From positions 1-47,860 of the forward strand of contig CAYXZC010000008.1 of assembly GCA_964469815.1 (NCBI GenBank): a stretch of 47,860 nt of DNA, read 5' to 3'. The notes under the pieces are model-generated. The model was not told where the DNA came from, made no database searches, and worked only from the letters and a program-made list of their open reading frames with translations. This document shows, piece after piece, positions 41,803 to 47,860 of this stretch (positions are counted from its first letter, which is position 1; each line of letters starts with the position of its first letter). The translations under genes were made by a program, and so were the position numbers. This stretch comes from MGBC163016 sp964469815. Its GTDB lineage: Bacteria; Actinomycetota; Coriobacteriia; Coriobacteriales; Eggerthellaceae.

Positions 41803-42244
41803 GATCTATTTCATCGTAAGTGATCCCGTATTCATCGGATAGCAATTCGAAGAATCTCTCAGGCGATAACGCAGGTATCTTGGAGCGCGAAAAACCTTCT
41901 TTATCGCGCGTGATGATGAAATCGGCCTTGATGCGCTGTGCGCTTGCGGCGATCAGATAGTCCTCCAGATCAGGCCATCCGGATGTGATCCCGTTCGAAA
42001 GATCGCTTGCAGTAGGAGCACAGGCCTTCATGAAGTCAAGGCACTTTTCCATCATGCTTCTAAGCTTATCAATAGGAAATGCATCGCGAAGGATGTATTC
42101 CGCATCGGTGAAGGATTGCGTGGAGCACCAAAGCTCGACATCGCCGAAGATGGCTGCCTCCCTTAGCAGCAGCGCTTTCGTAAAGAAAGGATCGCGCTGC
42201 GATAGATAATCGATAAGGATGTTGGTGTCAAGCAAGAGCTTCAT
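41798..42244 (-). CDS. PIN-domain toxin of toxin-antitoxin module 1
   Basis: 148 aa starting MKLLLDTN. PIN-type acidic residues: Asp6 in LLDTNILIDY, Asp/Glu in FTDAEYIL, WPDLEDYLIAASA and Asp in FIITRDKEGF; these would form the metal site of an RNase. ATG 42242-42244 lies 17 nt inside the antitoxin gene, so translation is coupled. The open frame upstream to 42280 is not used. Clearly paralogous to the toxin at 42675-43121 (shared FGD, STQS, ADYLITRD and YDEID positions). Confidence 0.88.
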   Translation of the reverse strand: MKLLLDTNILIDYLSQRDPFFTKALLLREAAIFGDVELWCSTQSFTDAEYILRDAFPIDKLRSMMEKCLDFMKACAPTASDLSNGITSGWPDLEDYLIAASAQRIKADFIITRDKEGFSRSKIPALSPERFFELLSDEYGITYDEIDL

Positions 42245-42542
42245 AGGATTTCTTGAGCTTGTTTGCCAACAGATCGTCATAGGCCTTTCCGTGGAAGTAA
42301 GATTCCGGTACCTTGGCAGAGGATTCTTCCAGACTTTGCCTAAGTTCCTTTATCTGTGCTTTATTCAGTTTTCGGTGCCCGGGGATAAGGGACTTTCCCG
42401 AGTTTGGCAGAGTTTTCGTGTTGAGGAAGAACTCGTAGGCCTTATTGATCAGCTCCGTAGGTGAGGAGCCGATATTGCGCAGCTCGTTGTTTACTTGATC
42501 CCGCAATTCCGCAGGCACTCTGGCTGATACCATTGGATCCAT
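42228..42542 (-). CDS. RelB/DinJ-like RHH antitoxin of module 1
   Basis: 104 aa. Ribbon-helix-helix at the N-terminus: MVSARVPAELRDQVNNELRN followed by IGSSPTELINKAYEFFL. A charged C-terminal arm should wrap the toxin. AGGAG is 6 nt before ATG 42540-42542; the ATG two codons earlier abuts it. Such antitoxins repress their own promoter; a GTATGAC site lies directly upstream. It precedes its toxin with a 17-nt overlap. Confidence 0.85.
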   Translation of the reverse strand: MDPMVSARVPAELRDQVNNELRNIGSSPTELINKAYEFFLNTKTLPNSGKSLIPGHRKLNKAQIKELRQSLEESSAKVPESYFHGKAYDDLLANKLKKSYEALA

Positions 42543-42553
42543 AGTCATCTCCT

Positions 42554-42575
42554 GTCAGACAGTATGACAAGAATA
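42554..42575 (-). promoter_or_regulatory. Promoter/operator of TA module 1
   Basis: Minus strand: extended -10 TGGTATTCT (plus-strand 42570-42578) followed at once by TGTCATAC and then TGTCTGAC. On the plus strand these read GTCAGAC (42554-42560) and GTATGAC (42562-42568), a short inverted pair. The arrangement -10 box then GTCATAC matches module 2. Confidence 0.55.
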
Positions 42576-42624
42576 CCATAGAAGAACGCACTCGACAATA
42601 GCTGGAACATCCTAAGCACACGTT

Positions 42625-42667
42625 CAGAATGACAAAATGCGTGATTTTAGCTCCGTCCTAAACTCAC
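42625..42667. repeat. 43-bp repeat copy 2
   Basis: Identical to 41760-41802. It lies just after the second PIN toxin gene (stop at 42675) and upstream of the module 1 promoter, so each module ends with one copy. Confidence 0.85.
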
Positions 42668-42674
42668 GCGATCA

Positions 42675-43121
42675 TCAAAAGTCTATTTCGTCGTATACCA
42701 AGCCGTACTCTTTCTCCAATAGTGCTAAGAAATCATGGGCAGACATCGCAGGAATCGGAGAGCATTCCAAAAGCTCTGCATCACGGGTTATCAGGTAATC
42801 AGCAGGAATGTGTTTCGCTGAATATGCGATCAGGTAATCTTCAATATCTTCCCAGTCAGATTCCAAAGCTGCACGAAGATCGTTGGCATAGGTTCCGCAT
42901 ATCAAGAAAACATCAAGAGTAGCAAGCAGAGCTTTCTTTACCGCGTTTGTATCAGCTTCTTTCTGGAGAACATAAAAAGCGTCTGCACAGGATTGCGTGC
43001 TAACCCAGATCTGTAAATCCCCGAATACCGCAGCAATGCAAAGCTTTTGGATATCTTTGTCGTAAGGCGCCCGCGGAGCTACAAGATCTATGAGTGCATT
43101 GGTATCAAGCAGGATTTTCAT
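42675..43121 (-). CDS. PIN-domain toxin of toxin-antitoxin module 2
   Basis: 148 aa beginning MKILLDTNALIDL. PIN acidic positions: Asp6, CADAFYVL, WEDIEDYLIAYSA and YLITRDAELL. The same length and many shared motifs with the module 1 toxin show an old tandem duplication. The start overlaps the antitoxin gene by 17 nt, exactly as in module 1. RNase activity is inferred from the family. Confidence 0.88.
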   Translation of the reverse strand: MKILLDTNALIDLVAPRAPYDKDIQKLCIAAVFGDLQIWVSTQSCADAFYVLQKEADTNAVKKALLATLDVFLICGTYANDLRAALESDWEDIEDYLIAYSAKHIPADYLITRDAELLECSPIPAMSAHDFLALLEKEYGLVYDEIDF

Positions 43122-43416
43122 ATTTTTCTACCCTTCTTGAGCGGGCAACCTGCTTATCGTGCGCTATGTTGTCGGGAATTGAGATGCCAAGCGTGCATTT
43201 ACGAAAGACATTTGCAAGATGAGCTGTTTGCTGTTCGGTGAGCGATCGCTTCTTAGAAGAATGAGCACAGGCGGTTTTAGGTAAGGTCTTCTCTTTCAGA
43301 ACGTATTCAAAGGCGGCATTCACCAGATCGCTTGTGTTAAAGCCAAGCGAAGAGAGTTGAGTGCTAGCCTGTTCGTATAAAGCATCCGGAACGCGTGCCG
43401 AGATCATTTTGCTCAT
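43105..43416 (-). CDS. RHH antitoxin of module 2
   Basis: 103 aa. N-terminal RHH MISARVPDALYEQASTQLSS then LGFNTSDLVNAAFEYVLKEK; basic middle and C-terminus (SSKKRSLTEQQTAHL). AAGAGG precedes ATG 43414-43416. Alignment by eye with the module 1 antitoxin shows ISARVP/VSARVP, the SDLVNAAFE/TELINKAYE helix and KTLP in the same places. Autoregulation at the tandem GTATGAC sites upstream is likely. Confidence 0.85.
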   Translation of the reverse strand: MSKMISARVPDALYEQASTQLSSLGFNTSDLVNAAFEYVLKEKTLPKTACAHSSKKRSLTEQQTAHLANVFRKCTLGISIPDNIAHDKQVARSRRVEKYENPA

Positions 43417-43429
43417 ATCGCCTCTTTCT

Positions 43430-43453
43430 GTATGACGTATGACAATTATAGCA
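43430..43453 (-). promoter_or_regulatory. Promoter and tandem operator of TA module 2
   Basis: Minus strand: extended -10 TGCTATAAT (TATAAT at plus-strand 43445-43450) followed by TGTCATACGTCATAC, i.e. GTATGAC at 43430-43436 and 43437-43443 on the plus strand, in direct tandem. Binding there would cover the transcription start. Confidence 0.6.
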
Positions 43454-43520
43454 CAATGGAGAATCGAACGCTAGTAAGAAGTTCGTTTGCTGTCGAATCA
43501 TCTTATTATCCACAAAATAG

Positions 43521-43583
43521 TATAATTCTTGTCATACTTTGTCATACTTTTTTGTTGACATCCTAATTTGCGTATGACAGACT
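43521..43583 (+). promoter_or_regulatory. Promoter region of the Tat-Mo reductase operon with three GTCATAC-type sites
   Basis: TATAAT at 43521-43526, then GTCATAC at 43531-43537 and 43541-43547 (10-bp period), TTGACA at 43555-43560 and an inverted GTATGAC at 43572-43578. The TATAAT-then-GTCATAC order copies the two toxin-antitoxin promoters but points the other way. TTGACA followed 17 nt later by CAGACT is a possible second promoter whose -10 would be covered by the last site. Confidence 0.5.
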
Positions 43584-43595
43584 AGGACAAGGAAA

Positions 43596-43611
43596 AGAAT
43601 CGGCCGATTCT
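43596..43611. promoter_or_regulatory. 16-bp perfect palindrome, candidate regulator site
   Basis: AGAATCGGCCGATTCT lies just after the candidate promoters of the Tat-Mo reductase operon. A dyad of this size suits a dimeric regulator; no gene for one is adjacent. Confidence 0.4.
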
Positions 43612-43639
43612 CTAAACAGGGGAAAATCTCGAAAGCATT

Positions 43640-43830
43640 CCAAATGGGGAGTAGCTTGGAGCAGCGCAAGCGGTTCAGTGTTCGGCGCTAACGGTGTCAG
43701 TGCTATGGGCATCATCACATTGGTGGTTAGGTGACGTCTCCGGTGCTGGCAGTGCTTGCATCGTCAATGGGACAGCTGCTTGTTTCCAAGCGGATTCCTT
43801 CGAGGTTTTCTCGAAGCGTTCTTTTATAAG
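43640..43830 (+). ncRNA. Structured 5' leader, riboswitch-like, with terminator-like hairpin
   Basis: The 237-nt leader of the reductase contains GGGGAGTAGC (43647-43656), the hallmark string of yybP-ykoY (manganese) riboswitches. A closing stem follows: GCTTGGA-GCAGC (43654-43665) pairs with GCTGC (43775-43779) and TCCAAGC (43785-43791). Inside are AGCGC/GCGCT, a GTCA/TGAC pair and a CAC/GTG hairpin. Then CTTCGAG-GTTTT-CTCGAAG (43798-43816) and a T-rich CGTTCTTTTA resemble an intrinsic terminator just before GGAGGAGAG. The aptamer-plus-terminator layout is seen; the identity as a manganese or other riboswitch is tentative. Confidence 0.42.
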
Positions 43831-43848
43831 AAGAATGGAGGAGAGAAG

Positions 43849-46389
43849 ATGTCGGAATCTACGGTTCAAAAGTCCGCTACGGGCAAAAAGACCGGAATCA
43901 CACGGCGAAGCTTCTTGAAGGCCACAGGTGCTGTAGCGGGTGCTGCGGCGTTAGCTGGAGGAACGGGGTCGTTGACTGACCTGGCCTATGCTGAAAGCGA
44001 AGGTGAATCTGGCTCTACGAGCGAAGAATATTGTTGTGCTTGCCGAAGCGGATGCAATGGAGGATGCCTTCTTAAATCCACTGTCCGCGATGGCAAGGTT
44101 GTGAACACCACATGGTATGAGCTTCCTGACAAGCGATACTCAGGGCGCGCTTGTCTGAAAGGAATCTCCCATATTCAACGTATTTATGATCCTGACAGGA
44201 TCAAGTATCCCATGCGTCGCGTAGGAGAGCGAGGTTCTGGACAATGGGAGCGGATAAGTTGGGATGATGCCATAGAGGAAATCACTTCAAAGTGGAAAGA
44301 GCTTCGTGAAAAATATGGTCCCGAGGCGATCGCGTTCACTTCTCAAAGTGGAAATATGGGGCATGTGAGCGGCAGCGCTGGAGGTTGGATAATCAATTCG
44401 ATGGAAGCGGCAACACTTACAACAACATCCGATATGGCTCTTATCAACTACTCTGCTAAATGTGCAGGTGTTGGGGATAATTACAATGCTAACGCTGCAG
44501 CTGATCTCTTGAATTCGAAGTGTATAGTTCTATGGGGTTACAACATCACAAACAGTTCGATTCAATCTTGGAGATTTATTTCGGAAGCTCAAGAAAATGG
44601 CGCAAAGCTTGTGGTTATCGATACCGTTTATACAGGCGCTGCATCCAAGGCAGATAAGTATATCTTTGTTCGCCCAGGTACGGATGCGGCTTTGGCGGCA
44701 GGAATGATGAACCTCGCTATAGAGACAAATAGACACGATTCCGATTTTATTAGGAATTCAACAGTTGGTCCATTTTTGGTCAACAAAATTGACGGACTTT
44801 TCTTTAAACTCAGCAACGCTATTGAGCTTGAGAACAGCGGAGTTGAAATTACGGTTAATGGGGTAGCTCCAAGTAAGGTTGTTGTTTCTAAAGAAGGATC
44901 AGATCCCAATTTGGTATGGGATGAACCCAGTGGGCAGTTGATGACCGTGGACGCAGCTGCTAAACCGGCAATCGATGGCGATTGGTCCTTCGGCAATATT
45001 TCAGTGGAAACAGCGTTTGGGTTGTTATGCAAACGAGTTGCGGAATACCCTGTAGAAAGGGTTGCAGAAATATGCGACATTTCTACAGATGATATTTTAG
45101 AGCTGACCGATCTATTCTGCGATAATCCTCCCACTCAAGTTGTTCCAGGGTTTGGAATAGATCACTATACCAATGGACACTATAGCGTTATGAGCGTTTT
45201 CACATTATGCGCTATCACTGGGAATTACGGAAAGCCCGGTGCGGGTTGTGGGATCATGATGCCTATGGCTGCATTTTATGGAAATGCAGCAATGCCAATG
45301 CTCGAGGGAAAGAAAGCCGGAACGGCCTTTTCCGTTCTTCAGTTTCCTGAGTCTTTGGAGTCGGGGTATGTTGATCCCGACCACAAAGTTCCTTGCAATG
45401 TTAAAAGCATTTATGCGATGTATGGCAATTGGCTTGCAAACTCTATGGGGCGAAAAGAAAACATAGAGAGAATTCTTAAACATATTGAGCTGCATGTATG
45501 CGCAGATTTGATTATGACCGATACGGCTCAGTATGCCGACATCGTTCTTCCTGTGGCTCATTTCTTTGAGCAAGATGATTTTGCAGGGTCTTTCTTATAT
45601 GAGCCTTTCTTGTTGCTGCAAGAAAAGACGATCGAACCTTTATATGAAGCAAAAACGGATTTCGAGATATGGAAGCTTCTCGGAAAGGCTATGAATGTGG
45701 GTGAGCCCTATTGGGATATGTCGGCGCAAGACTATATGAAGAAGTTCTTCGATTCACCTGTTGCGAAGAAAAAGAATCTTTCTTATGAGAGGCTGATAGA
45801 GGAAAAGGCAATTCCGATGATGGATCCTGATTATTGTCATGCGCGAGGGGGCATCTTTCCTACGCCATCAAAACGGTTCGAATTTTATTTCGAGAAACCG
45901 GCGCCGACAAGTTCGTATGGTCAAGAATGGGACGCAAGAAAGGAGCAACTTCCGATATTGTTCGAGCCACCAATAGAGGCATGGACGGCGGATATCCCCG
46001 GTTATAGTCATAACGATTTATCTGAAAAGTATCCATTTATTTTGTTCCAAGATCACAAAAGATGGCGAACGCATACGCAATTTGGGCATGTGCCATGGCT
46101 TAGAGAGCTGGATCCGGAGCCGGTCGTATATATCAATGATAAGGATGCAAATCAGAAGGGGATCATGGATGGAGATACAGTTCGCTTGTTCAATGACCGT
46201 GGCTATGTCGTTGTGAAAGCAGTTATCCAGCCAGGAATTCGACAAGGTTGCATGAGTATTCCGAAAGGCTGGCAAAGCGGGCAGTTCATTGATGGTCATT
46301 ACCAAGATCTTACAAAGAAGATAACTAGCCCTGTTTGTAATAACGCAGCATATTACGACACATTGGTTGATGTCGAGATTGTGAATTGA
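43849..46389 (+). CDS. Tat-exported molybdopterin oxidoreductase, catalytic subunit
   Basis: 846 aa. Tat signal with TRRSFLK (Arg19-Arg20) and a hydrophobic Ala/Gly stretch ending in LAYAES. The [4Fe-4S] motif CCACRSGCNGGC plus GRACLKG follows, then the DMSO reductase family body (WERISWDDAIEEITSKWKEL; FTSQSGNMGHVSGSAGG; CIVLWGYNITNSS). INYSAKCAGVGD holds a candidate Cys Mo ligand. The end has the molybdopterin domain (FQDHKRWRTHTQFGHVPWLR; NQKGIMDGDTVRLFNDRGYV). With the next two genes it forms an extracytoplasmic DmsABC/PsrABC-type respiratory reductase; the acceptor is unknown. ATG 43849 follows GGAGGAGAG; the frame open from 43756 is leader. Base use is AT-richer than the housekeeping genes. 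Confidence 0.92.
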   Translation: MSESTVQKSATGKKTGITRRSFLKATGAVAGAAALAGGTGSLTDLAYAESEGESGSTSEEYCCACRSGCNGGCLLKSTVRDGKVVNTTWYELPDKRYSGRACLKGISHIQRIYDPDRIKYPMRRVGERGSGQWERISWDDAIEEITSKWKELREKYGPEAIAFTSQSGNMGHVSGSAGGWIINSMEAATLTTTSDMALINYSAKCAGVGDNYNANAAADLLNSKCIVLWGYNITNSSIQSWRFISEAQENGAKLVVIDTVYTGAASKADKYIFVRPGTDAALAAGMMNLAIETNRHDSDFIRNSTVGPFLVNKIDGLFFKLSNAIELENSGVEITVNGVAPSKVVVSKEGSDPNLVWDEPSGQLMTVDAAAKPAIDGDWSFGNISVETAFGLLCKRVAEYPVERVAEICDISTDDILELTDLFCDNPPTQVVPGFGIDHYTNGHYSVMSVFTLCAITGNYGKPGAGCGIMMPMAAFYGNAAMPMLEGKKAGTAFSVLQFPESLESGYVDPDHKVPCNVKSIYAMYGNWLANSMGRKENIERILKHIELHVCADLIMTDTAQYADIVLPVAHFFEQDDFAGSFLYEPFLLLQEKTIEPLYEAKTDFEIWKLLGKAMNVGEPYWDMSAQDYMKKFFDSPVAKKKNLSYERLIEEKAIPMMDPDYCHARGGIFPTPSKRFEFYFEKPAPTSSYGQEWDARKEQLPILFEPPIEAWTADIPGYSHNDLSEKYPFILFQDHKRWRTHTQFGHVPWLRELDPEPVVYINDKDANQKGIMDGDTVRLFNDRGYVVVKAVIQPGIRQGCMSIPKGWQSGQFIDGHYQDLTKKITSPVCNNAAYYDTLVDVEIVN

Positions 46390-46397
46390 GGTGCATG

Positions 46398-47024
46398 ATG
46401 ACAAAGAGATATGGTATCGCCATTAATCTAAAAAAATGCATTGGTTGTCATACATGCGCGGTAGCTTGTAAGTCAGCAAACAACATTCCAGAGGGAATAT
46501 GGTGGAATAGGATTCTTACTGATGGCGGCGGAAACATTGACACCGCGCGAGGGGAATATCCAAATCTCAAAATGAATTATTATCCCGTAGCTTGTCAACA
46601 TTGTGAAAATCCTGCATGTGTGAAGGTATGTCCGGTTGGGGCTACTTACAAGGACCCAGAGACTGGCGTGGTTCGTCAGGACTACGACAAGTGCATTGGT
46701 TGTCGTATGTGCATGAGCGCTTGCCCCTATACAGGAGTTCGCTCGTTCAACTGGGAAGAGCCGAAGTATGCTTTGGATTTCGCAACAGGCGATGCGGACG
46801 CGCCTAAGCATCAGAAGCATGTAGTGGAGAAATGCACGTTTTGCTATCAGCGAACGAGCAAGGGTGAAACGCCTGCTTGTGTGGAACTTTGTCCCTCAAA
46901 AGCTCGTTTCTGGGGCGATCTGGATGACCCGAATTCCGAGGTGTCGCAGCTCATCAAGAAGCGTTCTTACAAGCAGCTTCTTCCCGATGAGGGCACCAAA
47001 CCATCAGTGTATTACTTGGACTAG
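46398..47024 (+). CDS. Four-cluster ferredoxin-like electron transfer subunit (DmsB/PsrB type)
   Basis: 208 aa. Four cysteine groups for [4Fe-4S] clusters: CIGCHTCAVACKSANNIP, CQHCENPACVKVCPVGATY, CIGCRMCMSACPYTGVR, and CTFCYQRTSKGETPACVELC. It passes electrons between the NrfD anchor and the Mo subunit on the outer face, and is probably exported together with the Tat-signal partner. ATG 46398 was preferred (GAGGTG 4 nt upstream); ATG 46395 is in frame but almost abuts it. It begins 8 nt after the catalytic subunit stop, so the genes are one operon. Confidence 0.93.
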   Translation: MTKRYGIAINLKKCIGCHTCAVACKSANNIPEGIWWNRILTDGGGNIDTARGEYPNLKMNYYPVACQHCENPACVKVCPVGATYKDPETGVVRQDYDKCIGCRMCMSACPYTGVRSFNWEEPKYALDFATGDADAPKHQKHVVEKCTFCYQRTSKGETPACVELCPSKARFWGDLDDPNSEVSQLIKKRSYKQLLPDEGTKPSVYYLD

Positions 47025-47037
47025 GCGGCAAAGAGCT

Positions 47038-47284
47038 ACGCAATGTCATTCTGAGCGAGCGCAAGCGAAGTGAAGAATCCTTTTGTATCGCATGACAAAA
47101 AGATCCTTCTACTTCGGTCGCAAGCGACCTTCGCTCAGGATGACAAGAGAGAGTCGCTATCCGTCATTCAGAGCCCGAAGGGCGAAGAATCTCGATGTCG
47201 GTCAGGAGTAGCGGCAACAAGCGTTTTTCGTCTCCCGATAGACCATATGCAGTTGGAGATCCTTCGACTTCGCTCAGGATGACA
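47038..47284. repeat. Cluster of GTCATTCTGAGC / CTCAGGATGACA dispersed repeats
   Basis: At least four units in mixed orientation: TGTCATTCTGAGCGAGCG...GAAGAATC (from about 47043), GATCCTTCTACTTCGGTCGC...CTCAGGATGACA (about 47101-47143), GTCATTCAGAGC...GAAGAATC (about 47163-47191) and GAGATCCTTCGACTTCGCTC AGGATGACA (about 47257-47284). They fold against each other and occupy the gap between two genes of one reductase operon. No gene is present in this 349-bp stretch. Confidence 0.75.
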
Positions 47285-47310
47285 GATAGGCGCACAAAGC
47301 AAGTAAAAAA

Positions 47311-47333
47311 GCAGATATGAATATCTGCGCTAC
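47311..47333. repeat. Inverted REP-like hairpin
   Basis: Stem GCAGATAT/ATATCTGC then GCTAC (GTAGC head on the minus strand). Third stem variant of the GCAGA...TCTGC hairpin, again with compensatory changes relative to the copies at 5728 and 30295. Confidence 0.7.
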
Positions 47334-47373
47334 GAAAACCAGTTTCACTCTATCAAAAGAAAAGGAGGTCAAG

Positions 47374-47860
47374 ATGACTGATACAACTTCAGCAGCAGTG
47401 GCTTCTAATACGGCGGTCGGCTCGGCTGATACGCAAGACAAGAAGGAATCGAAAGAGTCAAAAGCGCTGTTTTCGCGCAAAGGGCTAAACATCGGCATCA
47501 TCGTTTGTGGGGTGCTAGTTATTGCAGGCATCGTGCTTTGGGCAGTGCAGCTCACAGGCGGCATGGTGCAAACAGGCATGCGCAATCTGGATTCATGGGG
47601 CTTGTACATCACGTTCTTCATGTTCTTCGTGGGGCTTAGTGCAGGTGGTTTGATCATAAGCTCTGTTCCAAAGGCTTTTGGCATCAAGGGCTTCGGTGGC
47701 ATTTCTAAGGTGGCTGTGATGACATCTATCGCGTGCACGGTGGCAGCCATCGGATTTGTGGTTGTGGATCTGGGACAACCTGCGCGCCTTTGGGAGCTAT
47801 TCGCCTTCTCGAATCTGGGTTCACCTTTGATGTGGGACATCATCGTACTTGGAACATACC
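47374..47860 (+). CDS. NrfD/PsrC-family membrane anchor, 5' part only
   Basis: The frame is open to the window end (162 codons seen). The N-terminus is polar (TDTTSAAVASNTAVGSADTQ) and Lys/Glu-rich, followed by helices GIIVCGVLVIAGIVLWAVQL, SWGLYITFFMFFVGLSAGGL and VAVMTSIACTVAAIGFVVVD. VDLGQPARLWELF after helix 3 is the NrfD D-x-G-x-x-x-R motif. AAAGGAGG is 4 nt before ATG 47374. It should carry quinone-site electrons to the Fe-S subunit of the Tat-Mo reductase, completing the three-subunit complex despite the 349-bp repeat-filled gap. The 3' end is outside the window. Confidence 0.88.
   Translation, partial: MTDTTSAAVASNTAVGSADTQDKKESKESKALFSRKGLNIGIIVCGVLVIAGIVLWAVQLTGGMVQTGMRNLDSWGLYITFFMFFVGLSAGGLIISSVPKAFGIKGFGGISKVAVMTSIACTVAAIGFVVVDLGQPARLWELFAFSNLGSPLMWDIIVLGTY

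Noticed and set aside
42554..43583. CRISPR-like array from the repeated GTCATAC motif
   Set aside because: Repeats are only 7 bp, sit at promoters and lack regular spacers; no cas genes nearby.
43640..43830. Molybdenum-cofactor (Moco) riboswitch before the Tat-Mo reductase
   Set aside because: The downstream gene makes this attractive and TCTCCGGTGC is faintly similar, but I cannot find the CTCCG...GCCTCCC core, while GGGGAGTAGC fits yybP-ykoY better; left as a structured leader of uncertain class.
37578..46389. Selenocysteine in the Mo enzymes
   Set aside because: Both catalytic subunits read through without in-frame TGA, and Cys candidates occupy the likely metal-ligand positions.

Overview
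The window (about 52% GC by eye) reads as chromosome of an anaerobic, high-GC Gram-positive gut bacterium. The most likely group is Coriobacteriia/Eggerthellaceae. The pointers are several molybdopterin (Mo-bisPGD) oxidoreductase genes with Fe-S and NrfD partners, a single-chain FGAM synthase, a rubrerythrin, many Tat or single-pass envelope proteins, and strong AGGAGG-type ribosome binding sites. The species cannot be fixed from this sequence alone.

Layout. 0-5.5 kb: the 3' end of an ACT-domain regulator gene, two leftward envelope proteins, and a rightward OmpR-type response regulator/histidine kinase pair. 5.5-12 kb: a repeat-rich gap, then purC, a small membrane protein and a 1298-aa purL. 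12-14.2 kb: a leftward membrane-anchored protein, then rplM-rpsI behind a strong promoter and a 213-nt leader. 14.2-18.5 kb: a TrmH-family RNA methyltransferase, an unannotated 27-codon hydrophobic peptide gene with the features of a type I toxin-antitoxin locus, lysA and hom. 18.6-24.9 kb: a CmpB-type membrane protein, a MoaE-like protein overlapping a serpin lipoprotein, and a 980-aa fusion of an acyl-CoA-ligase-like domain to an o-succinylbenzoate-synthase-like domain. 25-33.6 kb: engB, leuS, guaB, an M18 aminopeptidase, a rubrerythrin and a Nudix hydrolase. 33.9-36.4 kb: an overlapping NrfD-GntR-slipin operon.

36.4-47.9 kb is an accessory, more AT-rich redox island. A LysR regulator diverges from a cytoplasmic Mo enzyme operon (catalytic subunit, small Fe-S protein, SlyD-like FKBP, four-helix membrane protein, Cys-rich zinc-ribbon protein). 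Two tandem paralogous RHH/PIN toxin-antitoxin modules follow. Then comes a Tat-exported Mo reductase operon (catalytic subunit, ferredoxin-like subunit with four cluster motifs, NrfD anchor cut by the window end). The Tat reductase has a long structured leader, and upstream of it are the same GTCATAC motifs that sit at both toxin-antitoxin promoters.

Intergenic DNA is unusually rich in palindromes. I see at least three groups: short REP-like hairpins with a 5' GTAG and covarying stems, a GTGATTTTAG...CTAAACTCAC group with a TCCGT-type loop, and 100-200 bp composite palindromes with nested hairpins, two of which share a 33-bp block. No tRNA, rRNA, CRISPR array, transposase or prophage gene was seen.
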